Origin: an uncultured beta proteobacterium
GTDB lineage: Bacteria > Pseudomonadota > Gammaproteobacteria > Burkholderiales > Burkholderiaceae
Assembly: GCA_903944725.1 (NCBI GenBank)
Contig: CAJASX010000054.1
Coordinates: forward strand, 62,001 to 126,000
Length of the DNA: 64,000 bases
Direction of reading: 5' to 3'
Numbering within the stretch: position 1 is the first letter of the stretch; the number at the start of each line of letters is the position of its first letter. Positions 38,852 to 47,393 of the stretch are shown here, piece after piece. The notes under the pieces were generated by a model, which was given only the letters and a program-made list of their open reading frames with translations, made no database searches and was not told where the DNA came from. The position numbers and the translations under genes were made by a program.

Positions 38852-39607
38852 ATGGGCACCTATCTTTGGCCTGTGCTGTTTACTATCTTTGCTTGGTGGT
38901 TTGGTACTGGCGTTATTTTATTTTTAAATCAGCGCGCTCCAGCTACCTACCAAGGTACTTTTTGGTTAAGCGGTTGTGTGATGTTGTTTGCCATTGTGGG
39001 CATTAAAACCAGTAGTTCAATGGATACCGTAGCAGCAGCATATTGTGGGTTTACTTGTGCTTTATTGGTTTGGGCTTGGCAAGAAATTGGTTTTTTGTTA
39101 GGTTTTATTACTGGACCACGGCGCTTACCGTGCCCACCTGAAGCTAGGGGCTGGAAAAAAGCTGGCTATGCATTTCAAACTATTCAGCATCATGAATTAG
39201 CCTTAGTAGTGCTGGCAATCGTGGTTACGGTGGCAAGCTGGGGGGGTATTAATCAAACTGCTTTTTGGACTTTCATGATTTTATGGATCATGCGCCAAAG
39301 CGCTAAATTAAATTTATTTTTTGGAGTGCTTAACCTCAATGAAAATTTCTTGCCGAACCACCTCAAATATATTCATAGCTATTTTTCGCGAAGCTTAATG
39401 AATCCTTTATTGCCGATTTCGGTGATCTTGGCAACGATCGTCGCAATTCCAATTTGGCAAGCTGCACTTGCAGTAGGCGCCAGCCCATTTCAAGTAACCT
39501 CATGCACTATCTTAGGCACCCTGTTGTCGCTGGCGATTCTTGAGCATATTTTGATGGTGTTACCAATTTCTTCAGAGGGATTATGGCGATGGAGCTTTCG
39601 CGCTTAA
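38852..39607 (+). CDS. puhE: PuhE, DUF3623 membrane protein of photosynthesis clusters
   Basis: PuhE is an integral membrane protein, conserved near acsF in proteobacteria, that affects pigment production or reaction-centre assembly. About 251 residues from the ATG at 38852 (chosen because M-G-T-Y-L-W-P-V-L fits the family start; the frame is open further upstream but inside acsF). About seven hydrophobic spans, with the loop G-P-R-R-x-P-C-P near residue 90. The stop lies inside the start region of bchG (25-nt overlap). Confidence 0.88.
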   Translation: MGTYLWPVLFTIFAWWFGTGVILFLNQRAPATYQGTFWLSGCVMLFAIVGIKTSSSMDTVAAAYCGFTCALLVWAWQEIGFLLGFITGPRRLPCPPEARGWKKAGYAFQTIQHHELALVVLAIVVTVASWGGINQTAFWTFMILWIMRQSAKLNLFFGVLNLNENFLPNHLKYIHSYFSRSLMNPLLPISVILATIVAIPIWQAALAVGASPFQVTSCTILGTLLSLAILEHILMVLPISSEGLWRWSFRA

Positions 39608-40500
39608 ACCCCATGAATCTTAGCCGTACTTGGCCATCGGGAGCCGCAGTACTTGAGCTTCTTAAACCGATTACGTGGTTTCCACCCATGTGGGCCTTTG
39701 CTTGTGGGGCAATTGCAGCGGGCGTCGCATTTAGCGGTCATTGGCTAGTTTTAGTGGCTGGCATTATCTTGGCTGGTCCTATGGTGTGTGCCGCTAGTCA
39801 AGCAGTGAACGATTGGTTTGATCGTCATGTTGATGCTATTAATGAGCCGCAAAGACCCATTCCTTCGGGCAGAATGCCGGGGTATTGGGGGCTTTATGTA
39901 GCCCTTGCTTGGACTGGATTATCGGCCTTATTGGGCTATTTCATTAGCCCTTGGGCCTTTATTGCAACCCTGCTTGGATTGATTTTGGCTTGGCTCTATA
40001 GTGCGCCGCCCTTTCGGCTAAAACAAAACGGCTGGTGGGGGAATGCGGCTTGCGGTTTTGCTTATGAAGGCATCGCTTGGTTTACTGGCACTGCGGTGAT
40101 GATGGGTGATGCTATGCCGTCAAAGCCATCGATTATGTTAGCGGTTTTGTATAGTATTGGGGCCCACGGCATTATGACCCTCAATGATTTCAAAGCCATC
40201 GATGGTGATCGTCAAATGGGGGTACGATCATTACCGGTGCAACTCGGTGTTCGAGGCGCAGCCCTGAATGCGTGTTGCCTGATGTTATTGCCACAAGCAT
40301 TGATCGTGATGATTTTATTTACTTGGGATATGCCTTGGCGCGCACTAACTATTGGCATACTGATGATTGGTCAGTTTGCAATGATGGTCTATTTTTTACG
40401 AGACCCTATCAAACGCGCCTTATTTTTAAGTGGTTTTGGGGTGCCCCTATTTGTTAGCGGAATGATGGTCAGTGCTTTTGCTGTCGCTAATCTGCATTAA
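39583..40500 (+). CDS. bchG: Bacteriochlorophyll synthase (geranylgeranyl/phytyl transferase)
   Basis: BchG esterifies bacteriochlorophyllide a with the C20 tail. The 305-residue UbiA-family membrane protein has the first Asp-rich motif N-D-W-F-D-R-H-V-D near residue 85 and the second D-F-K-A-I-D-G-D near 202, and about eight spans. L-L-K-P-I-T-W-F-P-P near 26 is a strong BchG marker. The ATG at 39583 follows GAGG; ATGs at 39589 and 39613 are possible alternatives. bchP follows after 18 nt. Confidence 0.94.
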   Translation: MAMELSRLNPMNLSRTWPSGAAVLELLKPITWFPPMWAFACGAIAAGVAFSGHWLVLVAGIILAGPMVCAASQAVNDWFDRHVDAINEPQRPIPSGRMPGYWGLYVALAWTGLSALLGYFISPWAFIATLLGLILAWLYSAPPFRLKQNGWWGNAACGFAYEGIAWFTGTAVMMGDAMPSKPSIMLAVLYSIGAHGIMTLNDFKAIDGDRQMGVRSLPVQLGVRGAALNACCLMLLPQALIVMILFTWDMPWRALTIGILMIGQFAMMVYFLRDPIKRALFLSGFGVPLFVSGMMVSAFAVANLH

Positions 40501-40518
40501 CGCCTGAAGGAAAAAAGT

Positions 40519-41724
40519 ATGAGCTCGTATGAAATTTTTGATGCCGTAGTGGTTGGAGGCGGCCCAGCTGGGGCAACCGCTGCCGGTGATTTGGCCCGCT
40601 TGGGTCATAAGGTACTGCTACTAGATCGCGCTGGCCGTATTAAGCCGTGTGGTGGCGCAATTCCACCACGATTAATTAAAGATTTTGAGATTCCAGACGA
40701 GCTCTTGGTGGCGAAAGCAAAATCTGCACGCATGATTTCACCAAAAAATAATAAAGTCGATATCCCCATTGAAGGGGGGTTTGTAGGCATGGTTGATCGC
40801 GATCAATTTGATGAGTGGTTGCGTGTGCGAGCTGCCAATGATGGTTGCGAAAGACGGGTTGGTATTTTTGAAAAATTATCGCGTGATACTGATGGAATCA
40901 GTATTGTTCATTACCTAGTTCGCTCGAGCAATAAAAATGAACCCAGTACATCAATGGCAGTTAAGGCTAAAGCGATTATTGGTGCTGATGGCGCAAAATC
41001 GGGTGTCGGTCGAGCTGCCATCCCCAGCGCCAAAGACGTTGAATATGTCTTTGCTTATCATGAAATTGTACGCACGCCCGATATCCCGCCGGCAGATTTT
41101 GATGGCTCACGCTGCGATGTTTTTTACCAAGGTGCAATTTCCCCTGACTTTTACGGCTGGATTTTCCCGCATGGCAAAACGATGAGTATTGGCACGGGTA
41201 GTGCAGATAAAGGATTTTCATTGCGCAGCGCAGTAGGCGACTTAAAAAAAATCACTGGTCTTGAAAATATTGAAATGATTCGCCATGAGGGCGCACCCTT
41301 ACCGATGAAGCCGCTAAAAAAATGGGATAACAATCGGGATGTGGTGTTGGCAGGTGATGCTGCTGGAGTGGTTGCTCCAGCCTCAGGCGAAGGCATTTAT
41401 TACGCCATGGTTGGTGGACGCTTGGCTGCGGAAGCGGTGAGTGAGTTGTTGCTTACCAATAATCCCAAAAGTTTAGCTAAGGCACGTAAACGGTTTATGC
41501 GCGAACATGGCAAAGTCTTTTTGGTGCTCGGTATCATGCAATGGTTTTGGTATATCAGTGATAAACGGCGTGAGCGCTTTGTAAAGATTTGTGAAGATAA
41601 AGATGTCCAAAAACTCACTTTTGACGCTTACATGAATAAAAAGCTGGCAAAACGCGACCCTTTGGCACATATTCGCATCTTCTTTAAAGACTTAGCGCAC
41701 CTTTTTGGGTTAATTAAGGTTTAA
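40519..41724 (+). CDS. bchP: Geranylgeranyl diphosphate/bacteriochlorophyll reductase
   Basis: BchP reduces the geranylgeranyl tail to phytyl, on bacteriochlorophyll or the free diphosphate. The 401-residue flavoprotein has the FAD motif G-G-G-P-A-G-A-T-A near residue 13, the family segment P-C-G-G-A-I-P-P near 42, and the second flavin motif G-D-A-A-G-V-V-A-P-A-S-G-E-G near 277. It follows bchG closely and precedes tspO. Confidence 0.95.
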   Translation: MSSYEIFDAVVVGGGPAGATAAGDLARLGHKVLLLDRAGRIKPCGGAIPPRLIKDFEIPDELLVAKAKSARMISPKNNKVDIPIEGGFVGMVDRDQFDEWLRVRAANDGCERRVGIFEKLSRDTDGISIVHYLVRSSNKNEPSTSMAVKAKAIIGADGAKSGVGRAAIPSAKDVEYVFAYHEIVRTPDIPPADFDGSRCDVFYQGAISPDFYGWIFPHGKTMSIGTGSADKGFSLRSAVGDLKKITGLENIEMIRHEGAPLPMKPLKKWDNNRDVVLAGDAAGVVAPASGEGIYYAMVGGRLAAEAVSELLLTNNPKSLAKARKRFMREHGKVFLVLGIMQWFWYISDKRRERFVKICEDKDVQKLTFDAYMNKKLAKRDPLAHIRIFFKDLAHLFGLIKV

Positions 41725-41754
41725 AGTTCTTTTGCTTAAGGTATAAAGTAAGTT

Positions 41755-42234
41755 ATGAGTATGTTTAGGAAGCCGATTGTTGTTGCCCTTGTCTGGGGGC
41801 TATCAATTGCTATTTTAGGTGGCTGGGCTACCAATTTAGATGCTTGGTATCATGCCTTAAAAGAACCCTTCTGGAAGCCTCCCGATTGGCTATTTGGACC
41901 CATCTGGTCAGCTATATTTATCAGCTCAGGCACTGCTTGGGTCATTGCGTGGGATCGGAATCCTGCCCCAGAAGCAGTCCGTCACCTGACGATTTTGTAT
42001 GTGTTAAATGGGATTTTTAATTTACTCTGGAGTTTTATTTATTTCCGCTTAGAGCGCCCTGATTGGGCTCTATATGAGGCAAGTTTTTTATGGCTATCGG
42101 TTTTTGCAATTACCTACACCACCCGTCATTACTCACCAAAATCGAGTTTACTGATGCTACCCTATTTAATTTGGGTAAGCATTGCCATTGTTTTAAATTG
42201 GGATACTGTGCGTCTTAATGGGCCCTTCGGTTAG
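41755..42234 (+). CDS. tspO: TspO/MBR-family tryptophan-rich sensory protein
   Basis: TspO (formerly CrtK in Rhodobacter) is an outer-membrane or membrane porphyrin-binding protein that dampens photosynthesis gene expression under oxygen. The 159-residue protein has five spans and the family's W-Y-x-x-L-K-x-P-x-W-x-P-P segment (residues 30-42), plus the W-x-x-x-F family motif L-L-W-S-F-I-Y-F near 92. Placement next to bchP supports a link to tetrapyrrole signalling. It starts 30 nt after bchP and probably belongs to the same unit. Confidence 0.93.
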   Translation: MSMFRKPIVVALVWGLSIAILGGWATNLDAWYHALKEPFWKPPDWLFGPIWSAIFISSGTAWVIAWDRNPAPEAVRHLTILYVLNGIFNLLWSFIYFRLERPDWALYEASFLWLSVFAITYTTRHYSPKSSLLMLPYLIWVSIAIVLNWDTVRLNGPFG

Positions 42235-42245
42235 TTGAGTAGCGA

Positions 42246-43562
42246 GTGAAGCAGATTGTGATCGTGGGCGGCGGCGCTGGCGGCCTCGAGTTAGCTACGC
42301 GGCTCGGCAATAGCCTCGGTCGTAAAGGTCAGGCCCGCATTATTTTGGTTGATAAAAACCGCACCCATATTTGGAAACCAAAGCTACATGAAATTGCTGC
42401 GGGCAGCATGGATTTAGGCCAGCATGAAGTTGACTATATGGCGCAAGCCCATTGGCATCATTTTGAATATCGTATTGGCGAAATGACTGGTCTTGACCGT
42501 GCGCAACAACTCATTTTTCTCAATGCATACTTAGACGAAGCGGGTCACGAAGTCATGGGGGCACGTAAATTACGATACGACATTTTAGTGCTTGCAGTTG
42601 GTAGCCTAACGAATGACTTTGGTACTCCAGGTGTAGCTCAATATGCCTTAAGACTTGAATCGCCAGTAGATGCCGAGCGTTTTCATACGCGCATGTTAAA
42701 TGACTGTATTCGTGCGCAAGCGCAAAAGACACCGCTGAAAGCTGGTCAATTACATGTTGCCATTATTGGTGCCGGGGCAACGGGCGTTGAGTTGGCAGCT
42801 GAACTCTATCGCACAACGCGCGAAGTAGTGGCATACGGTTTAGACCGAGTTGATCCGAATAAAGATTTAAAGGTGAATGTGATTGAGGCGGCTGATCGAA
42901 TTTTGCCCGCTTTACCTGTGCGCTTATCACGAGCTACTGAAATTTTATTAAAAGATCTTGGGGTTGATGTATATGTCAATTCAAAGGTAGCCGCTGTGTT
43001 GCCCGATGGCGTACAGTTTGAAAACGGACAAATTTTGCCAGCCGAGTTAGTTGTTTGGGCAGCAGGCGTAAAAGCACCTGAGTTTTTAAAAGAGATCGGT
43101 GGTTTAGAAACGAATCGCATTAACCAATTACTGGTTTTGCCAACCCTTCAAACAACGCGCGATCCCCATATTTTTGCGATGGGCGATTGTGCCGCTTGCC
43201 CATGGCCACAAGCACCCGGAGGTCATGGGGGGTTTGTGCCCCCGCGAGCGCAAGCAGCTCACCAACAAGCTAATCATTTATTTCAGCAAATTCAACAGTA
43301 TTTAGCAGGCAAGGAATTAAAGCCCTACTATTACCGAGATTTTGGCTCCTTGGTGTCATTGGGTAAATTTAGTACGGTCGGCAATATGATGGGTGGTCTT
43401 ATTGGCGGATCGATCATGATTGAAGGAATATTTGCTAAAATAATGTATTTATCATTATATAAATTACATGAGTTAGCGTTGCATGGTTGGGTGAAAACGA
43501 CCTTAGATACTTTGGCGCGACTGATTACTCGGCGTACTGAACCGCATGTGAAACTACATTAA
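42246..43562 (+). CDS. ndh: Type II NADH dehydrogenase-like flavoprotein
   Basis: NDH-2 oxidises NADH with quinone at the membrane face without pumping protons. The 438-residue protein has an N-terminal FAD motif G-G-G-A-G-G-L-E near residue 7, the NAD(H) motif G-A-G-A-T-G-V-E near 175, an A-M-G-D-C-A-A segment near 310, and an amphipathic C-terminal part. The start is GTG at 42246, 11 nt after tspO. It is a common neighbour of quinone-linked metabolism, but is not a standard photosynthesis gene; whether it serves redox poise in the phototroph is inference. Confidence 0.85.
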   Translation: MKQIVIVGGGAGGLELATRLGNSLGRKGQARIILVDKNRTHIWKPKLHEIAAGSMDLGQHEVDYMAQAHWHHFEYRIGEMTGLDRAQQLIFLNAYLDEAGHEVMGARKLRYDILVLAVGSLTNDFGTPGVAQYALRLESPVDAERFHTRMLNDCIRAQAQKTPLKAGQLHVAIIGAGATGVELAAELYRTTREVVAYGLDRVDPNKDLKVNVIEAADRILPALPVRLSRATEILLKDLGVDVYVNSKVAAVLPDGVQFENGQILPAELVVWAAGVKAPEFLKEIGGLETNRINQLLVLPTLQTTRDPHIFAMGDCAACPWPQAPGGHGGFVPPRAQAAHQQANHLFQQIQQYLAGKELKPYYYRDFGSLVSLGKFSTVGNMMGGLIGGSIMIEGIFAKIMYLSLYKLHELALHGWVKTTLDTLARLITRRTEPHVKLH

Positions 43563-43580
43563 ATATCGGCGGAGAATGAA

Positions 43581-44600
43581 ATGAAGATTTGTATCGTTGG
43601 CGGTGGTGGTGCAATTGGTGGTTACTTGGCGGTCATGTTAGCCCGAGCTGGCAATGAGGTTACGGTCGTCGCGCGAGGCGCAACCCTGCGGGCGATTCAG
43701 GAACGTGGCTTAGCCTTGATTATGGAGGATCAACCCGAACCATTACATGCCGAAGTGCAGGCGGTCGAAAAAATCACGGATGCTGGTAAGCCTGACCTAG
43801 TAATCTTGGCTGTTAAGGCTCATCAGGTTGAGCCGCTAGTTGCCGATTTAGCAAGAATTATTGGTCCCGAGACAATTTTGATTCCCATGCAAAATGGGAT
43901 TCCATGGTGGTATTTTCAGAAGCTACCAGGCCCATATGAAAATCATTCGGTCGAAACGGTTGATCCAGGCGGCGTCATCATGCGGGCCATTAATCCAGCC
44001 AATATTATTGGTTGTGTAGTTTATCCAGCAACCGTCACGCAAGCCCCCGGAGTCATCCGGCACGTTGAGGGCACGCGCTTTCCAATGGGCGAGTTAGATG
44101 GCAGTACGTCTGAGCGAATTCAGATTATTTCAAACTTAATGGCTGAGGCAGGGTTTAAGTCGCCGATTTTGGCAGACATTCGTGCTGAAATTTGGCTTAA
44201 GTTATGGGGTAATATGACATTCAATCCTATCAGTGCATTGACGCATGGTCATCTTGAAGGAATATGTCAGTACCCTCTCACCCGTGAGCTGGCGCGTAAC
44301 ATGATGATAGAGGCGCAAATAATTGGGGAAAAATTAGGCGTGATATTTCGGGTAGATATTGATCGTCGTATTGCTGGCGCTGAAAAAGTGGGCCAACATA
44401 AAACCTCGATGCTGCAAGATTTAGAGGCAGGGCGGGCGCTTGAAATCGATGCACTGTTGGGTTCGGTAATTGAGTTAGGTCAAATTGTGCAAATACCAAC
44501 GCCATGTTTAAGCAGTGTGTATGCCTTAACTAAGTTTTTAGATCTCAATGTACAAAATGCTAAGGCAAGCCTAGCACTGCCTTTTGCAACCGGCTATTAA
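43581..44600 (+). CDS. Ketopantoate reductase-like (ApbA/PanE family) dehydrogenase
   Basis: The 339-residue protein has a Rossmann N-terminal domain with G-G-G-G-A-I-G-G-Y near residue 7 and an all-helical C-terminal domain with the family signature around K-L-W-G-N-M near 206 (N-P-I-S-A-L-T). PanE reduces 2-dehydropantoate to pantoate, but many homologues in Burkholderiales act on other 2-keto acids. The neighbouring fumarylacetoacetase-family gene hints at catabolic use, so I leave the symbol blank. Confidence 0.8.
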   Translation: MKICIVGGGGAIGGYLAVMLARAGNEVTVVARGATLRAIQERGLALIMEDQPEPLHAEVQAVEKITDAGKPDLVILAVKAHQVEPLVADLARIIGPETILIPMQNGIPWWYFQKLPGPYENHSVETVDPGGVIMRAINPANIIGCVVYPATVTQAPGVIRHVEGTRFPMGELDGSTSERIQIISNLMAEAGFKSPILADIRAEIWLKLWGNMTFNPISALTHGHLEGICQYPLTRELARNMMIEAQIIGEKLGVIFRVDIDRRIAGAEKVGQHKTSMLQDLEAGRALEIDALLGSVIELGQIVQIPTPCLSSVYALTKFLDLNVQNAKASLALPFATGY

Positions 44601-44667
44601 GTTACATACGGGCCCTACAAAATTTTTTGTAACGCTGATTCGCTTGCGGGGTAGCTAAGGCTACAGC

Positions 44668-45435
44668 TTAAGCGAACTGGTTGGTAAGGGTACCAAGACC
44701 TTCAATCACAATACTAACTGTGCTGCCTGGTTTCATACTGCCAACTCCGATTGAAGTGCCGCAGGCAATGACATCTCCCGCTTCAAGTGTCATCTGTTGG
44801 GAGAGCAAGCTAACGAGTTTTGCCGGCGGGAAAATCATATCTGTTACCGGATAGTTTTGCCGTTCTTGGCCATTCAAAATCGTTTGAATATGTAAGTTCA
44901 TCGGCTCAATATCGGTAGTAATGTAGGGCCCAAACACCCCAAAGGTATCGAAGCTTTTAGCGCGCGTCCACTGTGCGAACCCAGGGTCTTTTTGTAAAAT
45001 TTCAATTGCTGTTACATCATTGATACAGGTATAGCCAAAAATCGCTGCCAAGGCTTCGGCTTCAGTTAAACCCTGCGATTTTTTACCAATCACAATTCCT
45101 AGTTCACCTTCATAAACCACTTTACCGCTATAAGATTTTGGTAGGCAAATGGTTTTACCATCAGCTAAAAAAGAATTGTTGCCTTTCAGAAAATAAAGTG
45201 GCTCAGCTGGCACAGCATGTGCCAATTTTTCAACCAAAGCATAAAAGTTATCAACTAAAGCCACCATTTTTGAGGGCACACAAGGAATATCAAGTTCAAC
45301 CTTGGCAAGCGCAAAGGTTTCGCCTGTGGGCCGAGGGCAATCAAAAAGATTACCCTCATAAACCGTAATTTGGGATTGATTTAGTTGGCCAAAGTAGGCC
45401 TTACCGTGAGAGTTAAAACGAAGCCATTGCGCCAT
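44668..45435 (-). CDS. Fumarylacetoacetate hydrolase-family protein
   Basis: The 255-residue protein has the FAH-family C-terminal fold: metal ligands in V-V-Y-E-G-E-L-G near residue 108 (two acidic residues of an E-x-E) and a third acidic residue in the I-N-D-V-T-A segment near 138, then T-G-S/T-S-like G-T-S-I-G-V-G near 228. Such enzymes cleave or isomerise C-C bonds in aromatic breakdown products; the substrate cannot be deduced. It converges on the preceding reductase across 67 bp holding a short GTAGC-TAAG-GCTAC hairpin (44650-44663). Confidence 0.8.
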   Translation of the reverse strand: MAQWLRFNSHGKAYFGQLNQSQITVYEGNLFDCPRPTGETFALAKVELDIPCVPSKMVALVDNFYALVEKLAHAVPAEPLYFLKGNNSFLADGKTICLPKSYSGKVVYEGELGIVIGKKSQGLTEAEALAAIFGYTCINDVTAIEILQKDPGFAQWTRAKSFDTFGVFGPYITTDIEPMNLHIQTILNGQERQNYPVTDMIFPPAKLVSLLSQQMTLEAGDVIACGTSIGVGSMKPGSTVSIVIEGLGTLTNQFA

Positions 45436-45473
45436 AATAGAGATTAAATAGAATAAATTTTAAAAGTGATTAA

Positions 45474-45550
45474 TGGTCGGAATGAGAGGATTCGAACCTC
45501 CGACCCCCTCGTCCCGAACGAGGTGCGCTACCAGGCTGCGCTACATTCCG
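45474..45550 (-). tRNA. tRNA-Pro (anticodon CGG)
   Basis: Read on the minus strand the cloverleaf is complete: 7-bp acceptor stem CGGAATG/CATTCCG, D arm GCGC/GCGC, anticodon stem CCTCG/CGAGG with loop TTCGGGA (anticodon CGG, reading CCG), T arm GGAGG/CCTCT with loop TTCGAAT, discriminator A and an encoded CCA end. It stands between the fumarylacetoacetase-family gene and ispB and marks the border between accessory and housekeeping regions. Confidence 0.97.
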
Positions 45551-45579
45551 TGCTACTGCAGTTATTTTAGCTTGGCGGC

Positions 45580-46584
45580 TTAGGTTTGCCTATTTAGAGA
45601 ATAGGCACACAAGGCTCGTAAGGCTGCAGTTGCTTCATTGTCAGGAAAATTACGAATCGTTGCTAGGGCTAAGTTAGCTTCGCGCTCAGCTGCTTGATGA
45701 GTATATTCCAGTGCCCCAGATTCTTGCACTGCTTTCAATATTTGACTAAAAACATCATCGGGTAGATCAGTGTTTTGGGTAATTGCTTCGCGCACTAATA
45801 AGCGATCATCTTGACTGCCGTTCTCTAACAAAAAAATCAACGGCAAGGTTGGCTTGCCTTCGCGTAAATCATCTCCAGCATTTTTACCCATTTGCATTGC
45901 ATTGGCAGTGTAATCAAGCATGTCATCCATTAACTGAAAGGCAGTACCAATATGCCGACCAAAAGCTGCTGCTAACTCACGATTAATTTCTGAAGAGTGC
46001 GCCAACAAGGCGCCTAACTCAGCTGAAGCTTCAAATAATTTTGCTGTTTTATAGCGAATGACTTGTAAATAACTTGATTCGCTTACTTCGGGGTCATTCA
46101 TATTGAGTAGTTGCAATACTTCGCCTTCAGCAATGGTGTTGGTGGCGTCAGACAAAATTTGCATAATGCGCAAATCATTTGGCGTAACCATCATTTGGAA
46201 AGCGCGCGAATATAAAAAATCACCTACTAACACGCTTGCAGCATTGCCAAATGCAGCATTGGCAGTTTCACGACCGCGCCGCAAGGTTGATTCATCAACC
46301 ACATCGTCGTGCAGCAAGGTGGCGGTATGGATAAATTCCACCACAGCCGCAATTTCTAGGGTGTGAGGCGTAGCCTGACCATTGGCTAAGGCTTTAGCAG
46401 TTAGCAGCAGCAGGGTGGGTCGAATGCGCTTCCCCCCAGCTTGAATAATATAGCTTGAAATCTGGTCAATTAAGGCCACTTCAGAGGCTAGTCGACGCTT
46501 AATTACCTCATCCAAAGCCTTTAAATCAGGGGCTATGGGGGCCAATATAGGTGCTAATTCGATGGTTTTGACACTGTTTGTCAT
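45580..46584 (-). CDS. ispB: Octaprenyl diphosphate synthase (long-chain polyprenyl synthase)
   Basis: IspB makes the polyprenyl tail of ubiquinone. The 334-residue protein has the first Asp-rich motif L-L-H-D-D-V-V-D near residue 92 and the second Q-L-M-D-D-M-L-D near 217; small residues before the first motif suit a long-chain product. Divergent to rplU, the usual betaproteobacterial arrangement. The rplU promoter's -35 overlaps the region just upstream of and including its start codon. Confidence 0.93.
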   Translation of the reverse strand: MTNSVKTIELAPILAPIAPDLKALDEVIKRRLASEVALIDQISSYIIQAGGKRIRPTLLLLTAKALANGQATPHTLEIAAVVEFIHTATLLHDDVVDESTLRRGRETANAAFGNAASVLVGDFLYSRAFQMMVTPNDLRIMQILSDATNTIAEGEVLQLLNMNDPEVSESSYLQVIRYKTAKLFEASAELGALLAHSSEINRELAAAFGRHIGTAFQLMDDMLDYTANAMQMGKNAGDDLREGKPTLPLIFLLENGSQDDRLLVREAITQNTDLPDDVFSQILKAVQESGALEYTHQAAEREANLALATIRNFPDNEATAALRALCAYSLNRQT

Positions 46585-46596
46585 GCAGGATATAAT
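46568..46596 (+). promoter_or_regulatory. Perfect sigma-70 promoter for rplU-rpmA(-obgE)
   Basis: TTGACA (46568-46573) and TATAAT (46591-46596) are both exact consensus hexamers separated by the ideal 17 bp. They point to rplU, and the -35 lies just inside the ispB coding start. The expected transcript start is about 46603. Confidence 0.85.
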
Positions 46597-46605
46597 AATC
46601 GGCTT

Positions 46606-46628
46606 GACTAATCCACGGTGGATTAGTC
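46606..46628 (+). promoter_or_regulatory. Perfect 11-bp-arm hairpin at the 5' end of the rplU transcript
   Basis: Arms GACTAATCCAC and GTGGATTAGTC flank a single central G. It starts about 3 nt after the predicted transcription start, so it would form at the very 5' end of the mRNA. As DNA it could equally be an operator for a dimeric regulator. It could be an mRNA-stabilising or autoregulatory leader for L21; this is inference. Confidence 0.6.
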
Positions 46629-46670
46629 GTAAAACTAGTTAAAAAGTAGTCTTAAATTAAGGTTTCTACC

Positions 46671-46982
46671 ATGTACGCGGTCATAAAAACCGGTGGCAAA
46701 CAGTATAAAGTTGCTGCTGGTGAAAAATTGAAAATAGAACAGATACCAGCGGATATCGGCAGCGAAATTACCCTCGACCAAGTTCTCGCCGTTGGCGAAG
46801 GCGCTTCACTCAAACTGGGTGATCCATTGGTTAATGGTGCCGCTGTGATGGCCACTGTCATTTCACAGGGGCGTCACGATAAAGTGACAATCTTCAAGAT
46901 GCGTCGGCGCAAGCATTATCAAAAGCACCAAGGCCATCGCCAGAATTTCACTGAAATTCTGATTAACACCATCAAAGCCTAA
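46671..46982 (+). CDS. rplU: 50S ribosomal protein L21
   Basis: L21 is a large-subunit protein that binds 23S rRNA. The 103-residue sequence is full length with the typical start [14 protein letters not shown] and the basic [13 protein letters not shown] segment near residue 78. It is followed after 33 nt by rpmA, the invariant pair. A strong promoter and a leader hairpin lie upstream. Confidence 0.98.
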   Translation: MYAVIKTGGKQYKVAAGEKLKIEQIPADIGSEITLDQVLAVGEGASLKLGDPLVNGAAVMATVISQGRHDKVTIFKMRRRKHYQKHQGHRQNFTEILINTIKA

Positions 46983-47015
46983 TTAGGCTTAAGCTGTCAA
47001 GCAGGAGAAAGAACA

Positions 47016-47279
47016 ATGGCACAGAAAAAAGGCGGCGGTTCTACACGTAATGGTCGCGATTCCGAATCAAAACGCTTAGGCGTAAAGGTTTTCGGTGGCG
47101 AGCATATCAATGCCGGTAGCATCATTATTCGTCAACGGGGCACCAAAGTACATCCTGGTGTTAATGTTGGTATTGGTAAAGATCATACTTTGTTTGCATT
47201 AATTAATGGACAAGTGCAATTTAGTGTGAAGGGTGCATTGAATAAAGCGCAAGTATCGGTACTGCCACCAAAAGCCTAA
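47016..47279 (+). CDS. rpmA: 50S ribosomal protein L27
   Basis: L27 reaches toward the peptidyl transferase centre. The 87-residue protein has the expected [16 protein letters not shown] start and [17 protein letters not shown] core. No cleavable Firmicutes-type N-terminal extension. AGGAG precedes the ATG. A terminator-like hairpin follows, just before obgE. Confidence 0.98.
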   Translation: MAQKKGGGSTRNGRDSESKRLGVKVFGGEHINAGSIIIRQRGTKVHPGVNVGIGKDHTLFALINGQVQFSVKGALNKAQVSVLPPKA

Positions 47280-47361
47280 ATTTGTATAGGTGCCTGGCTG
47301 AGACCGGTTTCACGCCAATTCGATGTCTCGAATTTAAACTGAACAAACAATACTCAGAAGC

Positions 47362-47389
47362 AGGCCTCGCAGATAGCGAGGCCTTTTTT
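47362..47389 (+). terminator. Rho-independent terminator/attenuator between rpmA and obgE
   Basis: A 9-bp GC-rich stem AGGCCTCGC/GCGAGGCCT with a 5-nt loop is followed by six T. It ends five bases before the obgE ATG, and the only purine-rich Shine-Dalgarno-like bases (GCGAGG) lie in the 3' arm. It should end most rplU-rpmA transcripts and could limit obgE expression. Confidence 0.85.
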
Positions 47390-47393
47390 ATTT

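Noticed and set aside
44601..44667. Bidirectional terminator between the PanE-like and fumarylacetoacetase-family genes
   Set aside because: There is only a 5-bp GTAGC/GCTAC stem without a T-run on either strand; too weak to call.
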